Part shown: positions 25,133 to 33,437 of the stretch, one piece after another | Position numbering within the stretch: the first letter of the stretch is position 1 | Layout of the letters: each line of letters starts with the position of its first letter | Assembly: GCA_000720805.1 (NCBI GenBank) | Contig: JODI01000043.1 | Span: 17,769-81,768 of the forward strand | Length of the DNA stretch: 64,000 nt | DNA from: Streptomyces violaceoruber | GTDB lineage: Bacteria; Actinomycetota; Actinomycetes; Streptomycetales; Streptomycetaceae | Direction of reading: 5' to 3' | The notes under the pieces: model-generated | Seen by the model: only the letters and a program-made list of their open reading frames with translations | The model's database searches: none | What the model was told of the DNA's origin: nothing | Program-made: the position numbers and the translations under genes

Positions 25133-25897
25133 TCAGCTCGCCGTGCGCCGGATGCGTCCCGTGTACTTCCTCTCCAGTTCCAGGTTGCCCTCGAAGCCGC
25201 CGGGGACGTTGGCCGAGACGTACACGGGAGGCTGTTCGCCGGTGGCGAGGAGTCGGGCGGAGGCCTCGGCGACCGTCATCTGGACCAGCATCACGCCGGT
25301 GAGCGTGGACAGGGCGCACACCGCGCCGCCGCCGGGGAGTTCGAGGAGGGCGTCGCCGCGCGGGGCGGCGTTGTCGAGGACGACGTCGGCGAGGTCGGCG
25401 AGCTTCTTGCCGCTCACGTGGCCGGCGGGGACGGCCCGGGTGTGGGTCAGGGAGGTGATGGCCAGCAGGCGGTGGCCCCGTTCCTTCACCCGCAGGGCCA
25501 TCTCGACGATCACGTTGTTGACGCCGGAGTTGGAGATGACGACGAAGAGGTCCTGGGGGTGCGGGGCGGCGAGATCGTACAGTCGGGTGGCCACGCCCGG
25601 CCGGCGTTCGAGGAGCGGGTCGTCGAGGACGCTCGGGTCGTCGCCGCCGTACAGGACGAGGTCGGCGATGCTCAGCCGGTTGGTGGGGACCAGGCCGCCC
25701 GCCCGGCCGGCGAGTTCGAGGACGATCGCCTGGGAGTGACCGGTTCCGAAGGCGTGGACGACGCCGTCCGCGCGGACGCAGTCGGCGATCAGTTCGGCGG
25801 CGCGGGCCACGTCCTCGCGGGATGACTCGGGGAGGTGCTGGAGGACGGCCAGGCTCTCGCGCGCGAACCCCTGGGCGCTGACGGACTCGACGGACAC
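25133..25897 (-). CDS. SIS-domain protein of the UPF0309 family (NagS-like)
   Basis: A 254-aa single-SIS protein of the UPF0309 type, recognised by GTGHSQAIVLELAGRAGG and VISNSGVNNV, the sugar-phosphate-binding loops. The Streptomyces coelicolor member SCO4393, as I recall, has been linked to amino-sugar phosphate toxicity (GlcNAc-6-phosphate dehydratase activity), so a similar reaction is a reasonable guess. GTG 25897 is chosen because GGAGGAG precedes it. The gene is divergent from the RpiR-type regulator gene, and two candidate operator sites lie in the spacer, so it is likely part of the local glycan regulon. Confidence 0.78.
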   Translation of the reverse strand: MSVESVSAQGFARESLAVLQHLPESSREDVARAAELIADCVRADGVVHAFGTGHSQAIVLELAGRAGGLVPTNRLSIADLVLYGGDDPSVLDDPLLERRPGVATRLYDLAAPHPQDLFVVISNSGVNNVIVEMALRVKERGHRLLAITSLTHTRAVPAGHVSGKKLADLADVVLDNAAPRGDALLELPGGGAVCALSTLTGVMLVQMTVAEASARLLATGEQPPVYVSANVPGGFEGNLELERKYTGRIRRTAS

Positions 25898-25912
25898 GCG
25901 ACACTCTCCTCC

Positions 25913-25927
25913 TGATGGATTGAACCA
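25913..25927 (-). promoter_or_regulatory. Candidate RpiR operator site upstream of the SIS gene
   Basis: TGATGGATTGAACCA shares the TTGAACCA core seen before the mannosidase and ABC operons. It overlaps the untranslated leader of the SIS gene, 16 bases before its start codon. Confidence 0.45.
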
Positions 25928-25946
25928 CCCTATACATCCCCAGTGG

Positions 25947-25961
25947 TGAATCAATAAATCA
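25947..25961 (-). promoter_or_regulatory. Second candidate operator in the SIS/rpiR spacer
   Basis: Read on the minus strand, TGATTTATTGATTCA is an imperfect palindrome matching the same 15-base pattern at 12 positions. The surrounding 25910-26016 stretch is unusually A+T-rich for this genome, as expected for a divergent promoter. Confidence 0.38.
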
Positions 25962-25995
25962 CGGGCGGTCCTGGTATTCAATCCGCCCCCTGAAC

Positions 25996-26011
25996 GGTGG
26001 CTGATACATTC
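25996..26011 (+). promoter_or_regulatory. Shared promoter/operator element of the rpiR gene
   Basis: GGTGGCTGATACATTC is identical at 15 of 16 bases to an element before the GH5-like gene (39008-39023). It contains TACATT, a -10 hexamer 6 bases before ATG 26017, so the regulator mRNA is probably leaderless. Confidence 0.48.
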
Positions 26012-26016
26012 TTCAC

Positions 26017-26901
26017 ATGCCCTCGACGGACGTCACCACCCTGATCCGTACCGAGCTGCCCCGGCTGGCCGGTTCACTGCGGAAGGTCGGCGAGCTGATC
26101 CTGGAGGATCCGGCCGCCGTCACCCACTGCTCGGCCGCCGAGCTCGGCCGCCGCACCGGCACCTCCCAGGCGACGGTGACCCGCTTCTGCCGCGCCATCG
26201 GCCTCGACTCCTACCAGCACCTGCTGATCGAGCTGGCCCAGGAGCGCGGCCGCGGCGAGGCCACCGACTGGGGCACCGCGGAGATCGGCCCGGACATCTC
26301 GCCGGACGACAGCCTCGAACGGGTCGTGCAGGTCGTCGGCACCGCGGACCTGCGAGCCATCCAGCAGACCATCGACCGGATCGACCTCGACGCCACGGAG
26401 CGAGCGGCCCAGGCCCTGGCCCGCGCCCGGCGCATCGACGTGTACGGGGTCGGCGGCAGCGGCGCGGTGACCCAGGAGACGGAGACGCGGCTGTTCCGCA
26501 TCGGCTGCTCGGTCCGCGGCTGGACCGAGGTGCACGCGGCGGCCACCTCCGCGGCCCTGCTCACCCCGGCGGACGTGGCCATCGGCATCTCGCACTCCGG
26601 GGCGACCCGGGAGACCCTCGAACCGTTCGAGATGGCCAAGGAGCGCGGCGCCACCACCATCGCCCTCACCACGGACCCGCGCTCGCCGCTGGCCAGGGTC
26701 GCCGACATCCGGCTCATCCCGTCGTCCGCGGAGACCAGCTTCCGCGCCGAGGCCATCAGCAGCCGGCACTCGGTCCTGATGCTCGTCGACTGCCTGTACG
26801 TCCGGGTCGCCCAGCTCACCTACCAGCGCGCGAGCGCCTCGCTGGCGCTGACCGACCACATCACCCCGCAGCACGCGGTGAAGGGCCGGCGCGCCCGCTG
26901 A
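26017..26901 (+). CDS. MurR/RpiR-family transcriptional regulator
   Basis: A 294-aa regulator with an N-terminal HTH_6 domain (residues about 5-80; GTSQATVTRFCRAIG is the recognition helix) and a C-terminal SIS effector domain (YGVGGSGAVTQ, ISHSGATRET) that binds sugar phosphates. It should control the surrounding mannosidase, ABC-importer and SIS genes, most likely as a repressor released by a phosphorylated sugar. Palindromes of the form TGGTT-N5-AACCA occur in several promoters of this region. ATG 26017 has a -10 element 6 bases upstream. Assignment as regulator is firm; the operator link is inference. Confidence 0.88.
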   Translation: MPSTDVTTLIRTELPRLAGSLRKVGELILEDPAAVTHCSAAELGRRTGTSQATVTRFCRAIGLDSYQHLLIELAQERGRGEATDWGTAEIGPDISPDDSLERVVQVVGTADLRAIQQTIDRIDLDATERAAQALARARRIDVYGVGGSGAVTQETETRLFRIGCSVRGWTEVHAAATSAALLTPADVAIGISHSGATRETLEPFEMAKERGATTIALTTDPRSPLARVADIRLIPSSAETSFRAEAISSRHSVLMLVDCLYVRVAQLTYQRASASLALTDHITPQHAVKGRRAR

Positions 26902-26931
26902 GTCCGGGCCGATCACACTCCGGTTCGATCA

Positions 26932-26946
26932 TGCATGGATGAACCA
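26932..26946 (+). promoter_or_regulatory. Degenerate operator half-site upstream of the mannosidase gene
   Basis: TGCATGGATGAACCA keeps the TGAACCA half of the candidate operator and lies 16 bases upstream of the perfect copy at 26963. Confidence 0.35.
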
Positions 26947-26962
26947 CCGAGGTTACGTACTC

Positions 26963-26979
26963 ATGGTTGTTTGAACCAT
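26963..26979 (+). promoter_or_regulatory. Perfect inverted-repeat operator before the alpha-mannosidase
   Basis: ATGGTTGTTTGAACCAT is a perfect 6-base inverted repeat with a 5-base centre, 49 bases before ATG 27029. The same design occurs at 32014. It is best explained as the binding site of the RpiR-type regulator encoded just upstream. Confidence 0.6.
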
Positions 26980-27028
26980 CCCCTCGGTGCCACGATGGGG
27001 CTCCGCCGAGCATCCTCGTAGGAGCCTC

Positions 27029-30000
27029 ATGCGCGTCTCCCGTGTCGAGTCGACCGAGCTCTTCGTCGGAACCACCGAGCAACCGCGCCAAGTGCTGGCC
27101 GTCGAGCTGAGCCACACCCCCGGGCGGACCGTCCGCCTCACCGTCGAGGGCCGCGGTGTGCACGGCACCCTGGACGCCACGGTGGCCGAGGACGGCACCC
27201 TGCGGGCCGAGATACCGGTGACCGCCGAGCCGGCCGTCGGCGAGCGCCGTGAGATCACGGTCACCGCCGCCGACGGAGACCAACGCGCCCACCACACAGG
27301 CGAGTTCGTAGCCGCCGAGCCCGGCTGGACCATGTTCATGGTCAGCCACTTCCACTACGACCCCGTCTGGTGGAACACCCAGGCCGCCTACACCGAGACC
27401 TGGGACCTCGTCGACGACCCCGCCGCCACCGGCCTGCCCGCCCGCCCCTTCGGCTACCGCGGCGACTCCGGCATGAGCCTGGTGCGGGCCCACTCCGATC
27501 TGGCCCGGCGCGATCCGGCGTACACCTTCGTGCTCGCCGAGGTCGACTATCTCAAGCCCTACTGGGACGCCTTCCCGGAGGAGCGCGCCTTTCTGCGGGA
27601 GCTGATCCGCACCGGACGCGTCGAGGTCATGGGCGGCACGTACAACGAGCCGAACACCAACCTCACCGGCGCCGAGGCGACCGTACGCAACGCGCTGTAC
27701 GGCGACGGGTTCCAGCGCGGGATCATGGGGGCGTCCCCGCAGACCGCCTGGCAGCTGGACGCGTTCGGGCACGATCCGCAGTTCCCCGCTCTGATGGCGG
27801 ACGCGGGGGTCACCTCCAGTTCGTGGGCGCGCGGGCCGTACCACCAGTGGGGGCCGACGATGTCCGTGTTCGGGGAGGAGCCGAGGGACCCCGGGCGGAT
27901 GCAGTTCCCGGCCGAGTTCGAGTGGATCGCCCCCTCGGGACGCGGGCTGCTGACCGCGTACATGGTCAACCACTACGCCGCCGGCTGGGTGATCGACAGC
28001 GCTCCCGCCCTGCCGGAGGCCGAGGCCGCGGCCCTCAAGCTGTTCAAAGGGCTGAAGAAGGTCGCGCTCACCCGGAACGTGCTGCTGCCGGTCGGCGGGG
28101 ACTACGCGCCGCCGTGCCGCTGGGTGATGGACATCCACCGCGACTGGAACGAGCGGTACGTGTGGCCGCGGTTCGTCAGCGCCGTCCCCCGGGACTTCTT
28201 CGCCGCCGTCCGCGAGCAGCTCGACGAGGAGGGGCGCAGGGCCTCGCCGCAGACCCGGGACATGAACCCGGTCTACACCGGCAAGGACGTCTCCTACATC
28301 GACACCAAGCAGGCCCAGCGGTACGGCGAGACCCTACTCGCCGACGCGGAGGCCTGGGCGACGCTCGCCTCCCTGGTCACGGGCCACCCCTATCCCGACG
28401 CGGCCCTCGACAAGGCCTGGCGGCAACTCGTCTACGGCGCCCATCACGACGCCGTCACCGGCTCCGAGTCCGACCAGGTCTACATCGACCTGATGACCGG
28501 CTGGCGGGAGCTGTACGACCTCGCGGGGACCGTGCACGACGACGCCACCCGCGCCCTCGCCGACCGGGTCGCCCCGGGCAGCGGACCCGATCTGGTCGTG
28601 TTCAACTCCGCGACGTGGCAGCGACGGGACGTGCTCACGGTCGAGGACCCGGGGCTGGTTCCCCTGGACGACTCCTTCCGGCCGCTGCCCGCCGTCCGCG
28701 AGGACGACGGCCGGCTCCGGGTCGTCGTACCGGACGTCCCGGGCATGGGCCTCAAGGCCCTCCCGCTCGCGGCCGGTTCGGTACCTCAGTGGACGCCCGG
28801 CGAGGGCACGGCCGTCCGCAACGAGTTCTACGAGGTGACGGTCGACCCCGCACACGGCGGCGCCGTCAGCGGCCTGCGCGCCCTCACCGAAGGGGACGGC
28901 GGCCGGGAGCTGCTGCGCCCCGGCGACCTCGGCAACGAACTCGTCGTCCAGGAGGAGTACCCGACGCACCCGCGCTTCGGCGAGGGCCCCTGGCACCTCA
29001 CGCCGACCGGCACGACCACCGCCCGCAGCCGGGACGTGAGAGCCGAGGTCGAGGTCGAGCACTCCCCCGCCGGGTCGCGGATCACCGTCCGCGCCGACCT
29101 CGGGCTCTTCCGGTACACCCAGCGGCTGACGCTGTGGACGGGCGTCGACCGCCTCGACGTCACCACCACCCTCGACGGCTACGACGGCGCCGACCGGCTG
29201 ATCCGGGTCCGCTGGCCGTCCGACGTGCGGGGCGGGCTGCCGGTGCACGAGGTGGCGGACGCCGTCATCGGGCGCGGCTTCGGGTTCGTGGACGTGGACA
29301 GCGAGCGGTTCCCGTGGACGCTGGACAACCCGGCCAACACCTGGTTCGCGCTGGGATCCACGGCTCGGGTTGCGGTCCGGGACGACTCCGGCGCGCTCCT
29401 CGGGCACCGGGCCGTCGGGGTCGCGGAGGTGGTGTACGCCGACTGGGACACGGCCGGTGAGCTGGGCACCCCGCTCGCGGCCGCTCTCGTCCGCGCCGGG
29501 GTCACCGCGACCTCGACCATCGCGGGCGGCCCCCGCTACGGCGACCTGGAGGTCGACTCCAACCTGCCCGACATCCGGATCGCCGTCGGCGGCCCCGAGC
29601 GCAACTCCGTGGTCGCCGAGGCCCTCGGCTGGGACCCGGCCGCCGGGCGGGAACTGCGACGGCAACTGGCCGAACGCGGGGTGGCGGCCGTGTGGGTCGC
29701 GCCGCGGGCCTCACTGCGGGAGGAGTGGGTGCCGGGGGCCGATCTGCGCGACCTGGAGCGGCTGCCGCTGCTGGTGGTCGCCGGCGCCGACGCCGAGGAC
29801 GACGCGAAGGCGGTCGACGCGCTCATCGCCGACCTGGACGACTTCACCCTCGCGGCCACCGCCGCGGGCGGCGGCGAGGCGCTGCCGCCCGGCGACGCCT
29901 GGGACGGGCGCGGCTTCGCCGTCCTCAACCGGGGCACACCCGGCTGTGTGGTCACCGCCTCCGGCGACCTCTGCATGTCCCTGATGCGTTCCTGCACCGG

Positions 30001-31264
30001 CTGGCCCTCCGGCATCTGGATCGACCCGCCCCGCCGCACCGCACCCGACGGCTCCGCCTTCCAGCTCCAGCGCTGGTCCCACACCTTCGAGTACGCGGTC
30101 GTGGCCGGCGAGGGCGACTGGCGGGAGCTCCGACTGCCCGCGCGCGGGCACGAGTTCAACCATCCGCTCACCGCCCGGCTACGGGAGGCGGACGGGACCG
30201 CGCGGTTGCCGAGGAGTGTGTCCCTGCTGACGCTGGAGCCCGCCCGCGAGGTCCTCCTGGACGCCCTCAAGCCGGCCGGCTCCCCGCTCGCCCGGGGCAG
30301 CGTGGCCGCCGTCGAGCCGGGGCGCGGGGTCGTCGTACGGATGCACGAGGTGAACGGGCGGCCGGTGCGGGCGCGCGTGCAGGGGCCGTCGGCCTGGAGG
30401 GACGGCGCCCGGGCGGACGTACTGGAGCGTCCCGGGGAACGGCTGACGCCGGACGGGGCGGGCGGGCTGGGCGTCGGCCTGACCGGGTTCGAGGTGGCGA
30501 CGGTCCTGGCCACGCCCTCCGACACTCCTGAGGCCGGCTCCGGCCCCGCCGTCGCCGCCCACGAGCCCGCCCAGCCCGTCCACACCCGCTACTGGCTGCA
30601 CAACTCCGGGCCCGCCCCGCGCGGCAACATGCCCGTGGCCGTATACGTTTCGCCCGCCGTGCTGACCGTCTCCGGCCCGGTCACCGCGACCGTGCGGGTG
30701 AGTTCCGAGCTCACCGACGCGTCGGCGCGGGGCATGGTGGCCTTCGAGGTGCCGCCCGGCTGGTCCGCCGAGCCGGCCGAGCTGCCGTGCGCGCTGGGCC
30801 CCGGCGGATTCACCCTGGCCGAGGTCACGGTGACCCCGCCGCCGGACGCCGAGCCCGGCCGGCACTGGCTGGCGGCCCGGCTGTCATACGGCGGGCAGAC
30901 GTACGAGGACGTCGTGGCGCTGGACGTGTCCGACGGGCACACCGGGCCGACTCTGCTGGCCCGGCTGGGAGTCGAGCGGGTCACCGTGCGGCGGGGCGAG
31001 CGGGTCCGGGTCCCGGTGAACGTGCGCAACGCCACCCGGGGGCCGGTGCGCGGGCAGTTGTGGGCCGTGTCGGCGTGGGGCACCTGGGCGGGGGTCGGGC
31101 CCGGCTGCCAGGGGTTCACGGTGGCCGGGGGGCAGGAGCTGGAGTGCGGGATCGACGTGGACGCCTCGGCGGTGCCGCCGGGGTCGTACTGGCTGATGGC
31201 GAAGGCCGCCTGGCACGGGTCCGTCGCCTATACGGAGGCGGTGGTCCTGGAGGTGACGCCATGA
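27029..31264 (+). CDS. Glycoside hydrolase family 38 alpha-mannosidase
   Basis: A 1411-aa exo-alpha-mannosidase, likely cytosolic because no signal peptide is present. Catalytic-domain marks are the zinc site HYDPVWW (His109, Asp111) and the nucleophile Asp244 in QLDAFGHD. The middle of the protein carries the GH38 helical and beta-sandwich domains. The C-terminal 250 residues include a NEW3-like beta domain (EVPPGWSAEP to ARLSYGGQ). It is longer than bacterial GH38 proteins of about 1000 aa because of this tail. ATG 27029 follows GGAG by 6 bases. The stop overlaps the next gene by ATGA. It probably trims alpha-mannosides imported by the ABC system downstream. Confidence 0.88.
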   Translation: MRVSRVESTELFVGTTEQPRQVLAVELSHTPGRTVRLTVEGRGVHGTLDATVAEDGTLRAEIPVTAEPAVGERREITVTAADGDQRAHHTGEFVAAEPGWTMFMVSHFHYDPVWWNTQAAYTETWDLVDDPAATGLPARPFGYRGDSGMSLVRAHSDLARRDPAYTFVLAEVDYLKPYWDAFPEERAFLRELIRTGRVEVMGGTYNEPNTNLTGAEATVRNALYGDGFQRGIMGASPQTAWQLDAFGHDPQFPALMADAGVTSSSWARGPYHQWGPTMSVFGEEPRDPGRMQFPAEFEWIAPSGRGLLTAYMVNHYAAGWVIDSAPALPEAEAAALKLFKGLKKVALTRNVLLPVGGDYAPPCRWVMDIHRDWNERYVWPRFVSAVPRDFFAAVREQLDEEGRRASPQTRDMNPVYTGKDVSYIDTKQAQRYGETLLADAEAWATLASLVTGHPYPDAALDKAWRQLVYGAHHDAVTGSESDQVYIDLMTGWRELYDLAGTVHDDATRALADRVAPGSGPDLVVFNSATWQRRDVLTVEDPGLVPLDDSFRPLPAVREDDGRLRVVVPDVPGMGLKALPLAAGSVPQWTPGEGTAVRNEFYEVTVDPAHGGAVSGLRALTEGDGGRELLRPGDLGNELVVQEEYPTHPRFGEGPWHLTPTGTTTARSRDVRAEVEVEHSPAGSRITVRADLGLFRYTQRLTLWTGVDRLDVTTTLDGYDGADRLIRVRWPSDVRGGLPVHEVADAVIGRGFGFVDVDSERFPWTLDNPANTWFALGSTARVAVRDDSGALLGHRAVGVAEVVYADWDTAGELGTPLAAALVRAGVTATSTIAGGPRYGDLEVDSNLPDIRIAVGGPERNSVVAEALGWDPAAGRELRRQLAERGVAAVWVAPRASLREEWVPGADLRDLERLPLLVVAGADAEDDAKAVDALIADLDDFTLAATAAGGGEALPPGDAWDGRGFAVLNRGTPGCVVTASGDLCMSLMRSCTGWPSGIWIDPPRRTAPDGSAFQLQRWSHTFEYAVVAGEGDWRELRLPARGHEFNHPLTARLREADGTARLPRSVSLLTLEPAREVLLDALKPAGSPLARGSVAAVEPGRGVVVRMHEVNGRPVRARVQGPSAWRDGARADVLERPGERLTPDGAGGLGVGLTGFEVATVLATPSDTPEAGSGPAVAAHEPAQPVHTRYWLHNSGPAPRGNMPVAVYVSPAVLTVSGPVTATVRVSSELTDASARGMVAFEVPPGWSAEPAELPCALGPGGFTLAEVTVTPPPDAEPGRHWLAARLSYGGQTYEDVVALDVSDGHTGPTLLARLGVERVTVRRGERVRVPVNVRNATRGPVRGQLWAVSAWGTWAGVGPGCQGFTVAGGQELECGIDVDASAVPPGSYWLMAKAAWHGSVAYTEAVVLEVTP

Positions 31265-31896
31265 ACGCCGCGTCGGAGCACGCCGCCCTGGTGGACGGTC
31301 GGGCGGTCGGGAGGGATCGGGTGGACGCGCTGCTGAGGGCCGTGCCGGCCCGCGACGGGCAGCCCCGGCCGGAGGCCCTCGCCCGGGCCGAACGGCAGCG
31401 GCGGCGCTGGGCGACCCAGGTCGTGGTCACCGACGAACTCGCCCGTCGGGCCTGCGCGGACCGGGGGATCGAGCCGCCGGCCGAGGTGGCGCCGAGCCTG
31501 GTGCTCGCGGTGGCGGAGACCGACGTCGCCGACCTGGGCAGCATCGTCGCGGCGGCGCTCGCGCACTCCCCGGCCGCCCGCGCGCTGCTGTCCCGGCTGG
31601 AGGCCGAGCAGCTCGTGCCCGAGGCGGCCGTACGGGACTTCTACGACCGCAACCGGGACCGCTTCCTCACCCGGGCGGCGCTGCGACGCGGTGTCGATCC
31701 GTTCGGCACGGCGACGGAGGCGGACTTCGTGCCGTACGGGCAGGCCCGCGAGCAGGTCGCGCGGGAGCTGCGGCGGGCGGCGGGACGGCGGGCCTTCTTC
31801 GACTGGTTGGACCAGGCCCGCACCGGCGTGGTCTACGCGCAGGGACACGAACACCCGGGCGATCCCTCGCACCCGGACCACGAACACCGGCACTGA
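31261..31896 (+). CDS. Uncharacterised 211-aa protein with SurA/PpiC-like N-terminal pattern
   Basis: I do not recognise a firm family. The first 20 residues (LVDGRAVGRDRVDALL) and the later AVRDFYDRNRDRF resemble the substrate-binding helices of SurA/PpiC-type foldases, but no parvulin catalytic domain lies between. There is no signal peptide. The tail is rich in histidine (GHEHPGDPSHPDHEHRH) and may bind metal. ATG 31261 overlaps the mannosidase stop by ATGA, so it is co-translated with that enzyme and may be its folding or assembly factor. This role is inference from coupling only. Confidence 0.7.
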   Translation: MNAASEHAALVDGRAVGRDRVDALLRAVPARDGQPRPEALARAERQRRRWATQVVVTDELARRACADRGIEPPAEVAPSLVLAVAETDVADLGSIVAAALAHSPAARALLSRLEAEQLVPEAAVRDFYDRNRDRFLTRAALRRGVDPFGTATEADFVPYGQAREQVARELRRAAGRRAFFDWLDQARTGVVYAQGHEHPGDPSHPDHEHRH

Positions 31897-31909
31897 GCCG
31901 CCACCGAAC

Positions 31910-31925
31910 CGCCCTGATCAGGGCG
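31910..31925. repeat. 16-bp perfect palindrome after the 211-aa gene
   Basis: CGCCCTGATCAGGGCG begins 14 bases after the stop at 31896. It has no loop, so it is a weak terminator at best and could instead be a protein-binding site. Confidence 0.4.
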
Positions 31926-31964
31926 TTGATCGCGGACGGAACCGAAAAGCAACACGGCAACCCA

Positions 31965-31993
31965 TTGACCTCCGATGAATTCTGGTCCACCTT
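31965..31993 (+). promoter_or_regulatory. Candidate promoter of the sugar ABC operon
   Basis: TTGACC at 31965-31970 is followed after 17 bases by CACCTT at 31988-31993. The predicted transcript would begin near 32000, just before the operator at 32014, so a bound repressor would block elongation. The -10 match is only fair. Confidence 0.35.
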
Positions 31994-32013
31994 TTCATCA
32001 ATCGGAGTCGAAG

Positions 32014-32030
32014 TTGGTTAATTGAACCAA
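32014..32030 (+). promoter_or_regulatory. Perfect inverted-repeat operator before the sugar ABC operon
   Basis: TTGGTTAATTGAACCAA has 6-base arms and a 5-base centre, the same layout as 26963-26979 (TTG at the end of both centres). It lies 37 bases before ATG 32067. Confidence 0.6.
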
Positions 32031-32066
32031 CCGTCCTGGCTGACCGGTCGCTGGAGGGCACACGAC

Positions 32067-33437
32067 ATGCGCGCAAGAAGACTCACCCGGACCCTGACCT
32101 GTTTCGCGGTCCTGTCCCTGACCGCCGCGGGCTGCGGCCTGTCGGGCGGCTCCGGTGGCGACGGCGCCACCGCCGGCGGCTGCAAGGTCGACCAGGGCAA
32201 CGTGGGGTCCGGGAAGCTCAGCGGCGACGTCAAGGGCGACATCACCTTCCAGACCACCAACCTGAAGAAAGACTTCGGCGACTACTTCAACGGCGTCATC
32301 TCGGCCTTCGAGAAGGCGCACCCGGGCACCAAGGTCAAGTGGATCGACGACCCGGGCGACGCCACGTTCACCCAGCGCCTGGTCGCGGACGCGCAGGGCT
32401 GCACGCTCCCGGACGTGGTGAACATCAACGTCAACACGGCGATCGCGCTCACCAAGAACGGCTACCTGCTCGACCTGGACAAGAAGGCCCCGGACGCGGG
32501 CAAGCCGTTCGTCCCGGCGCTGTGGAAGTCGAGCATGTACGCGGACGCCGCCGGCGCCAAGGTGCACAGCGTGCTGCCCTGGTACTCCGGCGGCATCGTG
32601 CAGACCTTCAACGACGATCTGATGAAGAAGGCGGGCCTGGACCCGGCCGAGCCCGCGACCACCGTCCTCGGTCTGTTCGACGACGCCGAGAAGGTGGCCA
32701 AGGCCTCGGGCGGGAAGTACTACGCCTTCCTCGCCAACCCGCAGCTGCGCATCCCGGCCGACTGGCAGCAGATGGGCATCGCGATTCTCTCCGCGGACGG
32801 CAAGAAGTTCACCTTCGCCGACGACCCGAAGACCACACAGTGGGTCGAGGCCATGACGAAGCTCTACCAGGCCGGGGGGATGCCCCGGGACTCCCTGTCC
32901 TCCACCCAGGACCCGGCCAACGTCTACGGCCAGGGCAAGCTGGTCTACGGCCCCACCAACCCGAACTTCCTGCGCTTCATCCAGCAGAACAACCCGACCG
33001 TCTACAAGAAGACCGGCGTGGCGCGCTTCATGCTGGACGCCCTCGGCCACACCGTCGGCGCCCCGCAGTACATGGGTGTCGCCTCCACCAGCAAGAACGC
33101 GGTCACCGCGCTGTCCTTCGCGCAGTTCCTGACCAACGCCGAGAACCAGCTGGAGTGGGCGAAGGACCCGAACGTGGTCATCTTCCCCTCCACCACGGCC
33201 TCCCTGAACGACCCCTTCTTCCAGTCGGTCAAGGGCAGCGACCCGTTCGCCCAGGCCCGCAAGATCGTGGCCAGTGACCGCAAGACCGCCACGGCCGACG
33301 AGATCGCCCTCACCCCGGGCGAGCTGAACGCCATCTCGGCCCAGATCCAGTTGGCGATGCAGGGCAAGAAGAGCGCCGAGGACGCCCTCAAGGAGGCTCA
33401 GTCCAAGTCCAACGAGCTGATCAAGCAGGGCAGCTGA
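32067..33437 (+). CDS. Sugar ABC transporter substrate-binding lipoprotein
   Basis: A 456-aa extracellular solute-binding protein of family 1. It has a basic N-terminus, a hydrophobic core and the lipobox LTAAGC, so it is lipid-anchored after cleavage. The mature protein shows the usual two-lobed pattern (DVVNINVNTAIALT, VLPWYSGGIVQTFN). ATG 32067 follows GGAGGG by 8 bases. The stop overlaps the first permease start (TGATG). It should capture oligosaccharides, likely mannose-containing glycans given the neighbouring GH38 enzyme. Control by the RpiR-type regulator is suggested by the operator upstream. Confidence 0.88.
   Translation: MRARRLTRTLTCFAVLSLTAAGCGLSGGSGGDGATAGGCKVDQGNVGSGKLSGDVKGDITFQTTNLKKDFGDYFNGVISAFEKAHPGTKVKWIDDPGDATFTQRLVADAQGCTLPDVVNINVNTAIALTKNGYLLDLDKKAPDAGKPFVPALWKSSMYADAAGAKVHSVLPWYSGGIVQTFNDDLMKKAGLDPAEPATTVLGLFDDAEKVAKASGGKYYAFLANPQLRIPADWQQMGIAILSADGKKFTFADDPKTTQWVEAMTKLYQAGGMPRDSLSSTQDPANVYGQGKLVYGPTNPNFLRFIQQNNPTVYKKTGVARFMLDALGHTVGAPQYMGVASTSKNAVTALSFAQFLTNAENQLEWAKDPNVVIFPSTTASLNDPFFQSVKGSDPFAQARKIVASDRKTATADEIALTPGELNAISAQIQLAMQGKKSAEDALKEAQSKSNELIKQGS

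Noticed and set aside
31910..31925. Palindrome as an intrinsic terminator
   Set aside because: No loop and no T-run; kept only as a repeat.
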